From Streptomyces violaceusniger Tu 4113 (lineage in GTDB: Bacteria; Actinomycetota; Actinomycetes; Streptomycetales; Streptomycetaceae): a stretch of DNA of 64,000 bases. The stretch is taken from positions 6,386,001-6,450,000 of the forward strand of contig NC_015957.1 of assembly GCF_000147815.2 (NCBI RefSeq), given 5' to 3'. The notes under the pieces are model-generated. The model was not told the origin of the DNA and did not search any database. It was given only the letters and a program-made list of their open reading frames with translations. The position numbers were made by a program, and so were the translations under genes. Shown here in pieces: positions 1 to 9,050 of the stretch; the first letter of the stretch is position 1, and each line of letters opens with the position of its first letter.

Positions 1-142
1 CACGTTGTGGGACGGGCCGCACATCGCGCTGCGGGGCCATGGCGAGCGGCCGGCCCGGCAGAACGTGCAGGGCCGGCCACGGACGGAGCGGCTGCCGATG
101 TGGGCCGCACGGGTCCCGGACAGCGACCAGGAGGTGCAGTAG
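1..142 (+). CDS. 3' end of an unidentified gene (partial at left edge)
   Basis: An open frame enters from the left edge (frame starting at base 2) and runs 46 codons to a TAG at 140-142. It ends four bases before the asnB-like ATG and contains the likely asnB ribosome binding site (AGGAGG near 129). The visible tail is Arg/Gly-rich and matches no family I recognise. Its position suggests it is the preceding gene of the polysaccharide operon; this is inference from spacing only. Confidence 0.5.
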   Translation, partial: TLWDGPHIALRGHGERPARQNVQGRPRTERLPMWAARVPDSDQEVQ

Positions 143-145
143 GAC

Positions 146-2080
146 ATGTGTGGCATCGCAGGCACGTACCGATGGCCGGACGGGAAGGTCGTGACCGACC
201 GGCTCACCGACACCCTCGCCCACCGCGGTCCGGACGGGGCGGGCCGGTACAGCCACCGCGCCGGTGACGGCGAAGTACACCTCGGGCACCGCCGGCTGGC
301 CATCATCGACCTGTCCGGGACCGGCGCCCAGCCGATGGTCTCGGACGGCCTCGCCCTGACGTACAACGGCGAGCTGTACAACGCGCCCGAGCTGCGTGCC
401 GAGCTGGCGGCCGCCGGGGTGCGCTTCCGCGGTACTTCCGACACCGAGGTGCTGCTCGAGGCCTGGCGGCGCTGGGGCACGGACTGCCTGCCCCGGCTGC
501 GCGGCATGTTCGCGTTCGGGATCTTCGACGAGCGCACCGGTGACCTGGTACTCGCCCGCGACCAGCTCGGCATCAAGCCGCTGTTCCTGCTCCGGCGCGG
601 TGCGGGCCTGGTGTTCGCCTCCGAGCTCAAGGCACTCGCCGCCGCCACCGGCGGGTCGCTGGAGGTGGACCATGCGGCGCTGGTGGCCTCGCTGCTGTAC
701 TACTGGGTGCCGGACTCACGGTGCGCGTTCCGCGAGGCGGAGAAGCTGCCGCCGGGGAACTGGCTGCGATTCCGGGCCGACGGCCGGGTGGAGCGCGGCC
801 GGTTCTGGGACCTGAAGGCCGTCGCCGCCGAGGGGCGGGAGCGGGCCCTGGCCGGCGAGCAGCCGGATGTCGGTGCCATCGTCGAGGAGTCGACTCGGCG
901 CCACCTGCTCTCCGACGTACCCGTGGCGACCTTCCTCTCCGGCGGTCTTGACTCCAGCTACCTGACCGCGCTGGCGGCCCGCGACCGACCCGGGATCTCC
1001 GCGTACACGATCGGGTTCCGCGCCGAGGACGCCAGGTTCGAGGCGATGCCGGACGACCTGCGCCATGCCCGGCGGGTGGCCGAGCAGTTCGGCGTCGACC
1101 TGCATGAGATCGAGATCGCTCCGAACGTGCTCGACCTGCTGCCGCAGATGACGTACCACCTGGACGAGCCGATCGGCGATCCCGCCGCGATCAACACCTT
1201 CCTGATCTGCTCGGCCGCCCGGGAGGCCGGGGTCAAGGTGATGCTCTCGGGGATGGGTGCCGACGAGCTGTTCGCCGGCTACCGCAAGCACCTGGCCAAT
1301 CTGCTTGCGCTGCGCTACCAGCGCGTCCCGCGGCCCCTGCGGCGCGGGGTGTCCGCGGCCGTGGACCGGCTGCCGGTCGCCACGTCCCGCCGGGGGTACC
1401 GGTCGGTGCGCTTCGCGAAGCGGTTCCTCTCCTTCGCCGATCTGCCGGAGGAGACCGCGTTCCGGCGCAGCTACACCATGTACGACCAGGACGAGCTGCT
1501 CGCCCTGATCGACCCGGACCTGGCCGGGACGGTCGAGGACGTGCTGACCGAACATGCGGACATCTACCAGGACAATGACCTCGACGACTTCGTCAACCGC
1601 ATGTGTCTGGGCGACGCCCGGATGTTCCTGCCGGGCCTGAACCTCACGTACACGGACCGCTCCAGCATGGCCGCGTCGACCGAGGTGCGGGTGCCGTACG
1701 TGGACGTCGAGGTGGTCAAGGCGGCGTTCGCCGTGCCCGGCGATCGCAAGATCGTCGGACGGCAGGGCAAGGCCGTACTCAAGGAGGCGGCCGCCTCGAT
1801 CCTGCCCCGGGAGATCGTGTACCGGCCCAAGGGCCTGTTCAGCGCCCCGCTGCGGGCCTGGATGAGCCGGGATCTGGCACCGCTGGTGCGCGAGGTGGTG
1901 GGCGACGGCGTGCTCGTCCGTTCCGGGTTCCTGCGCCGCGACGCGCTGGCGCGGATGGTCGCCGAGGACGCCGCCGGACAGCGGGACTTCTCCAAACATC
2001 TGTGGCATGTGCTGACCCTCGAGTACTGGTATCGCGACGCGACCTCTGGGTCCGGCCAGAGCACTCGGTTAACGGCTTAG
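146..2080 (+). CDS. asnB: Asparagine synthase (glutamine-hydrolysing) family amidotransferase
   Basis: 644 aa, normal length for AsnB. It opens with MCGIAG, so Cys2 becomes the N-terminal nucleophile of the class II glutaminase domain (about 1-205). The synthetase domain (about 230-620) has the ATP pyrophosphatase loop SGGLDSS near residue 265. In glycan clusters such proteins usually amidate a sugar acid or amino-acid substituent rather than make free asparagine; that role is inferred from the neighbours. An in-frame TTA leucine codon lies at 2069-2071, three codons before the stop, so translation may depend on the bldA tRNA. Next gene starts 18 bp downstream. Confidence 0.93.
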   Translation: MCGIAGTYRWPDGKVVTDRLTDTLAHRGPDGAGRYSHRAGDGEVHLGHRRLAIIDLSGTGAQPMVSDGLALTYNGELYNAPELRAELAAAGVRFRGTSDTEVLLEAWRRWGTDCLPRLRGMFAFGIFDERTGDLVLARDQLGIKPLFLLRRGAGLVFASELKALAAATGGSLEVDHAALVASLLYYWVPDSRCAFREAEKLPPGNWLRFRADGRVERGRFWDLKAVAAEGRERALAGEQPDVGAIVEESTRRHLLSDVPVATFLSGGLDSSYLTALAARDRPGISAYTIGFRAEDARFEAMPDDLRHARRVAEQFGVDLHEIEIAPNVLDLLPQMTYHLDEPIGDPAAINTFLICSAAREAGVKVMLSGMGADELFAGYRKHLANLLALRYQRVPRPLRRGVSAAVDRLPVATSRRGYRSVRFAKRFLSFADLPEETAFRRSYTMYDQDELLALIDPDLAGTVEDVLTEHADIYQDNDLDDFVNRMCLGDARMFLPGLNLTYTDRSSMAASTEVRVPYVDVEVVKAAFAVPGDRKIVGRQGKAVLKEAAASILPREIVYRPKGLFSAPLRAWMSRDLAPLVREVVGDGVLVRSGFLRRDALARMVAEDAAGQRDFSKHLWHVLTLEYWYRDATSGSGQSTRLTA

Positions 2081-2098
2081 GAATGCGGAGGAGTTCGG

Positions 2099-4297
2099 GT
2101 GAAACAGGTTGTGCAGAACTACAAGAGCGGCGAGCTGGCGGTGCTCGACGTGCCGGTGCCGGGGTGCAAGCCGGGCGGTGTGCTGGTCCGCAGCGCCTAC
2201 TCGCTGATCTCCACCGGGACCGAGCTCATGAAGGTGTCCGAGGCCGGCATGTCGATGCTGGGCAAGGCCCGCTCCCGGCCCGACCAGGTGGCCAAGGTCA
2301 TGCAGAGCGTGGCCACCAACGGGGTGCCCGCCACCTACCGCAAGCTGATGGGCAAGCTGGACTCCTACACGCCGCTGGGCTACTCGCTGTGCGGGGTGGT
2401 CGAGCAGGTCGGCGCCGGGATCGACGATGTGAAGGTCGGCGATCTGGTGGCCTGCGCCGGCAATGAGCACGCGCTGCACGCCGAGCTGAACTGGGTGCCG
2501 AAGAACCTCTACGCCCGGGTGCCGGACGGCCTCGCGCCGCGGCACGCGGCCTTCGGCACCGTCGGGTCGATCGCGATGCAGGGCGTCCGCCAGGGCGAGT
2601 CTCGGCTCGGCGAGGTGGCGCTGGTCATCGGCCTCGGGCTGATCGGGCAACTGGTGGTGCAGCTCCTCACCGCCTCGGGGGTCCGTGTCGTCGGGGCCGA
2701 CCCCGACCCGGTGCGCTGCGACCTCGCGGAGCGCCTGGGTGCTGTGGCCTGCGGCGATCCCGCGTCCGCGGCCGTGGAGACTGCCGTCGCCGAGCTCACC
2801 GGCGGCCACGGCGTGGACCAGGTGTATCTGGCCGCCGGCGGCGGCAGCAACCAGCCCGTCGAGCTGGCCGCCCGGCTCTGCCGGGACCGCGGCCGGGTCG
2901 TCGACATCGGCAAGTGCCGCCTGGACCTGCCGTGGAACGCGTACTACGAGAAAGAGCTCGACGTCCGGTTCTCCCGCAGTTACGGCCCCGGTCGCTACGA
3001 CCCGGAGTACGAGCTGGAGGGGCGGGACTACCCGATCGGCTACGTGCGCTGGACCGAGCGCCGCAACCTGGCGTGCTTCCTCGATCTCCTCGCCCACGGC
3101 AATGTCGACGTGGAGCCGTTGGTCTCCCACATCGCCGACTTCGACGACGCCGTCGAGACGTACCAGCGCCTGAAGGACGGCGACCTGAAGGCCGTGGCCG
3201 TGCTGTTCCGGTATCCCGAACCCGCGCAGGAAACGGGGGAAGCGGCGGCCCCGGCGGTGGCCGTGCCCGCGGTGAAGCCACGCGGCGGTGGAGCGTCCAG
3301 CCCGGCCCGGGCCCTCCCGACGCCGGTGCGCCTCGCTTTCGTCGGCGCGGGAAACTATGCGACGTCGATGCTGCTGCCGCATCTGGCACCGCGCGACGGA
3401 GTCGTGTTGTCGACCGTCGTCACCACGACGGCGCTGTCCGCGGCCAACGCGCAGCGGAAGTTCGGCTTCGCCGAGGCGACGACCGATCTCGACGCCGTGC
3501 TCGGCGACCCGTCCATCGACGCGGTGTTCGTGGTCACCCGGCACAGCTCACACGCCGAACTGACCCGAAGGGCACTGCTGGCCGGCAAGCCCGTGTTCGT
3601 GGAGAAGCCCCTGGCCCTCACCGAGGACGAACTGACCGGCGTGCTCGCGGCGGTGGAGGAGTCCGGCAACGACCGGCTGCAGGTGGGCTTCAATCGCCGG
3701 TTCGCGCCGCTGCTGCAGGAGGCCAGGAAGCGGTTCGGCGCCCGGACCGGTCCGGCGAACCTCCGCTACCTGGTCAACGCGGGCCGCCTCGCGCACGGCA
3801 GTTGGTACCTCCAGCAAGGCACCGAGGGCTCGCGGTTCGCCGGCGAGGGCGGACACTTCATCGACACGGCGAGCTGGCTGCTCGATTCCGACCCGGTCTC
3901 GGTGTACGCGGTCGCCACCTCCGGCAACGAGGACCTGCAGATCGTGCTGCGCTACCCGGACGGGTCCGCCGCCACCATCAGCTACGTCACCACCGGCCCG
4001 GCCGGCTTCCCCAAGGAGACGCTGGACCTGGTCGCCGATGGCAAGGCGCTGCGGCTCGACGACTTCGTCCGTGCCGCTGTTTACGATGGCGGCCGCAAGC
4101 GGTGGATCAGTTCGCGGCTGCCCAAGGCCCGGGACAAGGGCCAGTCCGCCGAGCTGGCCGCGTTCATCAAGGCCGTGCGGACCGGCGGGCCGATGCCGGT
4201 GCCGCTGGAGTCGCTGGTCGCCACCACGGCGGCCACCCTCGCCGTGCGGACCGGCCTGGCCGGCGGTGCGCCGGTGACGTTGGCGAGGGCGCGATGA
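2099..4297 (+). CDS. Bi-domain oxidoreductase (zinc-type alcohol dehydrogenase fused to Gfo/Idh/MocA)
   Basis: 732 aa, GTG start with GGAGG just upstream. Residues 1-370 are a medium-chain dehydrogenase with a Rossmann motif (GLGLIG near 176). A low-complexity Pro/Ala linker (about 370-405) leads to a Gfo/Idh/MocA domain with GAGNYATS near 415 and the family EKP motif near 502. This fusion recurs in bacterial exopolysaccharide loci beside asparagine-synthase and heparinase-like genes, as here. It probably oxidises or dehydrates an NDP-sugar or polymer-linked sugar; the substrate cannot be read from sequence. It overlaps the next gene by ATGA. Confidence 0.9.
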   Translation: MKQVVQNYKSGELAVLDVPVPGCKPGGVLVRSAYSLISTGTELMKVSEAGMSMLGKARSRPDQVAKVMQSVATNGVPATYRKLMGKLDSYTPLGYSLCGVVEQVGAGIDDVKVGDLVACAGNEHALHAELNWVPKNLYARVPDGLAPRHAAFGTVGSIAMQGVRQGESRLGEVALVIGLGLIGQLVVQLLTASGVRVVGADPDPVRCDLAERLGAVACGDPASAAVETAVAELTGGHGVDQVYLAAGGGSNQPVELAARLCRDRGRVVDIGKCRLDLPWNAYYEKELDVRFSRSYGPGRYDPEYELEGRDYPIGYVRWTERRNLACFLDLLAHGNVDVEPLVSHIADFDDAVETYQRLKDGDLKAVAVLFRYPEPAQETGEAAAPAVAVPAVKPRGGGASSPARALPTPVRLAFVGAGNYATSMLLPHLAPRDGVVLSTVVTTTALSAANAQRKFGFAEATTDLDAVLGDPSIDAVFVVTRHSSHAELTRRALLAGKPVFVEKPLALTEDELTGVLAAVEESGNDRLQVGFNRRFAPLLQEARKRFGARTGPANLRYLVNAGRLAHGSWYLQQGTEGSRFAGEGGHFIDTASWLLDSDPVSVYAVATSGNEDLQIVLRYPDGSAATISYVTTGPAGFPKETLDLVADGKALRLDDFVRAAVYDGGRKRWISSRLPKARDKGQSAELAAFIKAVRTGGPMPVPLESLVATTAATLAVRTGLAGGAPVTLARAR

Positions 4298-6279
4298 CGG
4301 TGAACTCGGGGAGTTTGGGCTGGTACCTGCGGCGGCTGTCCCGGATGGGGCCGCAGGAGGTCGCGGGCCGGGCGGGCGACGCGGTGCGCAGGCGGCGGTG
4401 GCGGTCGGCGCGGCCGGACTGCCCGAGCGTGACCGGTGCCCGGTTCACCGCGGTACTGCCCGCCGGGACGATCGCCGCGGTGCCACCGGACGCCGCGAAA
4501 CGCCTCATCGCCGAGGCGGACCGGCTGATGTACGGGCACGCCGAGTACTTCGGGGTGGTCCGCGACGATCTGGCCGACCCGGACTGGTGGTGCGACCCGA
4601 AGACCGGGCGCCGGGCTCCGTGGGGCTACTCCTTCAACCTGCCGTACCGGAACGAGGACGCGGTCGGCGACATCAAGCAGATCTGGGAGCTGTCCCGGCA
4701 TCAGTACCTCACCGTGCTCGCCGCCGCCTACGCGATCACTGGGGACGAGCGGTACGCCGAGCGCGTGGCCGCGCACCTGCGGTCGTGGTGGGCGGCCAAC
4801 CCACCGCTGCGCGGCGTGCACTGGATCAGCGGCATCGAGCTGGGGATCCGGTTGCTGTCCTGGGTGTGGATCCGCCGACTGCTCGACGGCTGGCCGGGCG
4901 CGGCTGGGCTGTTCGAGGGAAACCCGGTGGCGCTGAACCAGATCTGGCACCACCAGCGCTGGCTGGCCGCCTTCCCCAGCCGGGGATCCTCGGCGAACAA
5001 CCACGTCATCGCCGAGGCCGCTGGGCAGTTCGCCGCGGCCTGCGCGTTCGGCTGGTTTCCCGCCTCGGCGCGCTGGCGGGCCGGCGCGCTGCGGTCGCTG
5101 GAGCGGCATCTGCGCGGCAACACCTTCGACTCCGGCCTCAACCGCGAGCTGGCCACCGAGTATCACGGACTGGTACTGGAGCTCGGCCTGGCCGCGGTGG
5201 CCGAGGCGGATGCCGCCCGCGTGCCGGTCCCCGCGTCCATCCGGCTGCTGCTGCTGCGGATGACCGACGCGCTCGCGGCCGTCGTGGACAGCCGGTTACG
5301 TCCGCCGCGCCAGGGGGACGCGGACGACGGGCACGGTCTGGTCGTGGACGGCGCGGGCACCGACCGCTGGGCCTCGCTGCTGGCCACCGGGGACGCCGTG
5401 TTCAGCCGGCTCGCCTGGTGGCCGGAAGTGACCGGTACCGATGTGCGTACCCCGCTGCTGGCCGCGCTCATCCGGCCGTACTCGAAGATCGCGGCCGCAC
5501 CGGTCGTGACCCGCCCGCCAAGCCGACCGGGCCACTTCGCCGACGCGGGGCTCACCGTCCTGCGCGGTCCGGGAGAGATCTGGTGCCGCTGCGACGGTGG
5601 TCCGCACGGTTTCCTGTCCATCGCCGCACATGCCCACGCGGACGCGCTGTCCGTGGAGGTCCGGCACGACGGGGTCGACGTGCTCGCCGACCCGGGGACG
5701 TTCTGCTACCACGGGCAACCCGAGTGGCGGCAGTACTTCCGGTCGACCCTCGGCCACAACACCCTGCAATTGGATGGCGGTGACCAGTCCGTCTCCGGCG
5801 GCCCGTTCCTGTGGACCCGGCATGCCCGCAGCCGTGTCCTGACCGCGGACACATCGGACACCTCCGACGGGGGGACGGCCCGCTGGTGTGCCGAGCACGA
5901 CGGTTACCAGCAGTCCGTGCACCGCCGCCGGGTGGAACTGGCGACCGCGAGTCAGGAGTTGAGGGTGGTCGACAAGGTGCGCGGTCCGCGCCGGGACGTA
6001 CGCCTGGCGTTCCACCTCGGCCCGGCGATCGCCGCGGACCTGGTGGGGAACCGGGCAGTGCTCACCTGGACCCGGGACGGCGAGGGGCGTTCCGCGGTGC
6101 TCGACCTGCCCGGGCAACTGTCCTGGCGGGCGCATCGCGGCGAGACCGACCCGCCGCTGGGCTGGTACTCCGCCGGATTCGGGCGCAAGGAACCTGCCAC
6201 CACGCTGGTCGGCACCGGCTTCGCCGACGGCACTGCGCTGTTGGGGGAGTTCACCACCGTGCTCAGGTTCCGCGGCTAG
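4294..6279 (+). CDS. Heparinase II/III family protein (alginate lyase-like)
   Basis: 661 aa from the ATG at 4294, which overlaps the previous stop (ATGA); a much longer open frame exists upstream but is antisense-style noise over the oxidoreductase gene. The N-terminal alpha/alpha toroid carries SANNHVIAEAAG near 232. The C-terminal beta-sandwich has HAHADALS near 447 and GHNTLQLDG, typical of the heparinase II/III C-terminal domain. No signal peptide is evident, which is usual for copies in polysaccharide biosynthesis loci. Likely a lyase or processing enzyme for the glycan made here. A TTA codon at 5296-5298 suggests bldA-dependent translation. Confidence 0.9.
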   Translation: MTVNSGSLGWYLRRLSRMGPQEVAGRAGDAVRRRRWRSARPDCPSVTGARFTAVLPAGTIAAVPPDAAKRLIAEADRLMYGHAEYFGVVRDDLADPDWWCDPKTGRRAPWGYSFNLPYRNEDAVGDIKQIWELSRHQYLTVLAAAYAITGDERYAERVAAHLRSWWAANPPLRGVHWISGIELGIRLLSWVWIRRLLDGWPGAAGLFEGNPVALNQIWHHQRWLAAFPSRGSSANNHVIAEAAGQFAAACAFGWFPASARWRAGALRSLERHLRGNTFDSGLNRELATEYHGLVLELGLAAVAEADAARVPVPASIRLLLLRMTDALAAVVDSRLRPPRQGDADDGHGLVVDGAGTDRWASLLATGDAVFSRLAWWPEVTGTDVRTPLLAALIRPYSKIAAAPVVTRPPSRPGHFADAGLTVLRGPGEIWCRCDGGPHGFLSIAAHAHADALSVEVRHDGVDVLADPGTFCYHGQPEWRQYFRSTLGHNTLQLDGGDQSVSGGPFLWTRHARSRVLTADTSDTSDGGTARWCAEHDGYQQSVHRRRVELATASQELRVVDKVRGPRRDVRLAFHLGPAIAADLVGNRAVLTWTRDGEGRSAVLDLPGQLSWRAHRGETDPPLGWYSAGFGRKEPATTLVGTGFADGTALLGEFTTVLRFRG

Positions 6280-6287
6280 GGGGGCGA

Positions 6288-7805
6288 GTGGGGATCAAGA
6301 GGCGGCACTGGGCGTTGGCGGCACCGCTGGCGCTGGCCCTGCTGGCGGCGACCGGCTGTGAGAGCACGCCGGGCGCCCGGGCGAAGCCGACCGCTGTGCC
6401 ATCCACGTCCGTGGCGCGGGTGTGCGCCAAGCCCGCGGCCGGGCCGGCGAGGGCGCCGGCGGGCGCGGTGACGGTCGACCCCGCGGTGGCCGGTGACCTG
6501 GCCGCGAAGACCAAGGGCAGCCCCCGGAACACCACGTTCTGGCTTCGACCGGGCAAGCACAGGCTCGAGCCCGACCGCTACGCCCAGGTCATCCCCAAGG
6601 AGGGGGACCGCTACCTCGGTGCGCCGGGCGCGGTGCTCGACGGCCGGAAGAAGAACCAGTACGCGTTCGGCGGTACTGCCCGCAACGTCACCATCCGCTA
6701 CCTGACCGTGCGGGGTTTCGTCGCGCCGCACGACGAGGGCGTGGTCAACCATGACTCGGCCGACGGGTGGGTGATCGAGCACGCGACGATCCGGAACAAC
6801 TCAGGTGCCGGGCTGATGGCCGGTGCCCGCCAGCAGGTCCGCGCGAGCTGCCTGCGCGACAACGGTCAGTACGGCATGAACGCGTACAAGGCCAAAGGCC
6901 GTATCAGCGGCCTGGTGGTCGAGGGCAACGAGATCGTGGGCAACAACACCGGCGACTGGGAGCGGCGGCGGGAGGGCTGCGGCTGCACCGGAGGCATCAA
7001 GTTCTGGGCCGTCAACGGCGCCGACATACGCGGCAACTGGGTACACGACAACCGCGGAACAGGGTTGTGGGCGGACACCAACAACAACGACTTCCGCATC
7101 GAGAACAACGTGCTCGAGGCCAACGACGGTGCCGCGCTGATCTACGAGACCAGCTACAACGCGGTCATCCGGAAGAACACGATCCGGCGGAACAACTGGG
7201 TCGAGGGCCGCAGGTACGCCGACCGCGGCGACACCTTCCCGTATCCGACCGTCTACCTGTCCGAGTCCGGCGGCGAACCACGGATCCGAGCCCGCACGGA
7301 CAAGATCGAGATCTACCGGAACGTGCTGGAGAACAACTGGTCGGGGATCACTCTGTGGGAAAACGCCGACCGGTTCTGCAACAGCCCGGCCAACACCTCC
7401 TCCGGTGACTGCACGCTGCTGGTGAAGAACACCGACCGCTGCGCACAGCCGGCGATCGCCACCGCACCGCTCTACGCCGACTGCCGGTGGAAGACCCAGC
7501 GGGTGGACATCCACAAGAACCGCTTCGTGCTGGACAAGTCCGTCGTCGACTGCACGGGGAAGTGCGACCGAATGGCGGTACTGGCCAACTACGGCACCTA
7601 TCCGGACTGGTCGCCGTACCAGGGTGAGCGGGTGGCCGAGGCGATCACCCGCAAGCAGCACAACCGCTGGCACGACAACGTCTACCTCGGACCATGGAAA
7701 TTCGTCGCCCACGACCCGAGCCGGATACTCGACTCCTGGCAGTGGCAGGGCACGCCGTACCAGCAGGACGCGGGCAGCACCTTCCGCGCACGGGACGGTG
7801 GCTGA
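6288..7805 (+). CDS. Right-handed parallel beta-helix lipoprotein
   Basis: 505 aa from GTG at 6288, eight bases after the previous stop. It opens with a basic-hydrophobic signal and a lipobox ending A-T-G-Cys24, so it should be exported and lipid-anchored. The rest shows Asn-rich beta-helix repeats (for example GNEIVGNNTGDW and ENNVLEANDGAALIY), as in polysaccharide lyases, epimerases and hydrolases. Several paired Cys are consistent with an extracytoplasmic fold. Paired with the heparinase-like gene it probably trims, modifies or binds the exported glycan. The exact reaction is unknown. Confidence 0.85.
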   Translation: MGIKRRHWALAAPLALALLAATGCESTPGARAKPTAVPSTSVARVCAKPAAGPARAPAGAVTVDPAVAGDLAAKTKGSPRNTTFWLRPGKHRLEPDRYAQVIPKEGDRYLGAPGAVLDGRKKNQYAFGGTARNVTIRYLTVRGFVAPHDEGVVNHDSADGWVIEHATIRNNSGAGLMAGARQQVRASCLRDNGQYGMNAYKAKGRISGLVVEGNEIVGNNTGDWERRREGCGCTGGIKFWAVNGADIRGNWVHDNRGTGLWADTNNNDFRIENNVLEANDGAALIYETSYNAVIRKNTIRRNNWVEGRRYADRGDTFPYPTVYLSESGGEPRIRARTDKIEIYRNVLENNWSGITLWENADRFCNSPANTSSGDCTLLVKNTDRCAQPAIATAPLYADCRWKTQRVDIHKNRFVLDKSVVDCTGKCDRMAVLANYGTYPDWSPYQGERVAEAITRKQHNRWHDNVYLGPWKFVAHDPSRILDSWQWQGTPYQQDAGSTFRARDGG

Positions 7806-7806
7806 G

Positions 7807-9048
7807 ATGAGCACCGACCACGCGTCGCACACCTCGAAGGTCGTCGGGACGGTCTGGGGGCTGCTGGTCCTCAACACGCTCGGCTCCGCCGGGGCGAAGA
7901 CCATCATCCCGCTGCCCCGCTCCCTCATCCAGATGGTCACCATGGGTGCGCTGGTCGCCGCGTTCGCGCTGGCGCTCGCAGTCAATCTCCGGCTGCGCAT
8001 CCGAGCCAGCGCCTGCTTGTTCCTGCTCACCCTGCTGCTGGTGCCGAGCGTGATCTCCAGCGCGGACCTGGAGTCCGGGTTCGGTGCGCTGTTCCGCTGC
8101 GCCCGGCTGGCTCTCTTCATCGGCACGCTGTGGCTGCTCAGCCGCTGGTGGGACGGCGGCCTGACGTTCGTCCGACACCACATCCGGATGTACTTCGCGG
8201 TGCTCGGGTCGGTGGCCGCCGGCCTGGTCGTCTCACCGGGCGCGGCCATGCCCGAGCTCTACGGCGGGCGGCTGGTCGGCGCGTTGTGGCCGCTCACCCC
8301 GCCGCAGATCGGACAGTACGCCGCGGTGATCATCGGGCTCACCGTGCTGCTCGTGCTGGGCCGCCGGACCGACAAGGCCGGCGCCACGGTGGTCATCGTG
8401 CCGTCACTCGTCCTGCTCGCGTTGACCCATACCCGGACGGCCACGCTCGGCCTGTTCATCGGGTTGGCGTTGGCGATCGGCTCGCTCATCCTGACCAGCG
8501 CCGCCGCCCGCCGGTTCTTCGCCTGGGCGGTGCTGTGCGCCGCGGTGGCCGCGGTGGCGTTCGCCTCCGCGCTGCAAGCGTGGTTCCTGCGCGGACAGAG
8601 CAAGGAGAACTTCTCCAACCTCACCGGTCGGGCCAAGGTCTGGGACGCCCTGCTGGCCGCGCCCCGGTCGACCTCGGAGAAGTTGTTCGGCGTGGGCCTG
8701 GGCGACAAGTCGTTCGGCGGGCTGCCGATCGACAACAGCTGGCTGGCCGTTTACCACGAGCAGGGTCTGATCGGCGTCACCCTCGTCTCGGCGATCATCA
8801 TCGTGCTGGGCGGCGTCGCGTTGCTGCGGCCACCATCGCTGCAGAGGGCCTGCGCGATCTTCCTGATCAGCTACTGCGCCATCGCGTCGTACACCGAGGC
8901 CGGGCTGGGCGACGCCTCGCCGTATCTGCTGCATCTGGCCCTGGCCGCCTCGCTGTTGGCGGCACCCGCCGCGGCGACTCCCCTCTCGACGCCCGAACTC
9001 CCCCGACGACACATCCCCCGCTGGGCCCGTAGATCGGAGGTTCCTTGA
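7807..9048 (+). CDS. O-antigen ligase/Wzy-like polysaccharide polymerase
   Basis: 413 aa integral membrane protein, ATG one base after the previous stop. Many hydrophobic helices alternate with short loops, and one long extracytoplasmic loop (about 250-315) carries GRAKVWDALLAAP and DNSWLAVYHEQGLIG, typical of the O-antigen ligase/Wzy family. It is the only polymerase candidate in the operon and, with the flippase at 15315, supports a Wzx/Wzy-type assembly route in which lipid-linked repeat units are polymerised outside the membrane. Family membership is visible; the substrate is inferred from the locus. Confidence 0.85.
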   Translation: MSTDHASHTSKVVGTVWGLLVLNTLGSAGAKTIIPLPRSLIQMVTMGALVAAFALALAVNLRLRIRASACLFLLTLLLVPSVISSADLESGFGALFRCARLALFIGTLWLLSRWWDGGLTFVRHHIRMYFAVLGSVAAGLVVSPGAAMPELYGGRLVGALWPLTPPQIGQYAAVIIGLTVLLVLGRRTDKAGATVVIVPSLVLLALTHTRTATLGLFIGLALAIGSLILTSAAARRFFAWAVLCAAVAAVAFASALQAWFLRGQSKENFSNLTGRAKVWDALLAAPRSTSEKLFGVGLGDKSFGGLPIDNSWLAVYHEQGLIGVTLVSAIIIVLGGVALLRPPSLQRACAIFLISYCAIASYTEAGLGDASPYLLHLALAASLLAAPAAATPLSTPELPRRHIPRWARRSEVP

Positions 9049-9050
9049 GC

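Noticed and set aside
2914..4293. Upstream extension of the heparinase-family frame (would give 1121 aa)
   Set aside because: It overlaps the whole Gfo/Idh half of the preceding gene and is Arg/Pro-rich; the ATGA-coupled ATG at 4294 is the natural start.
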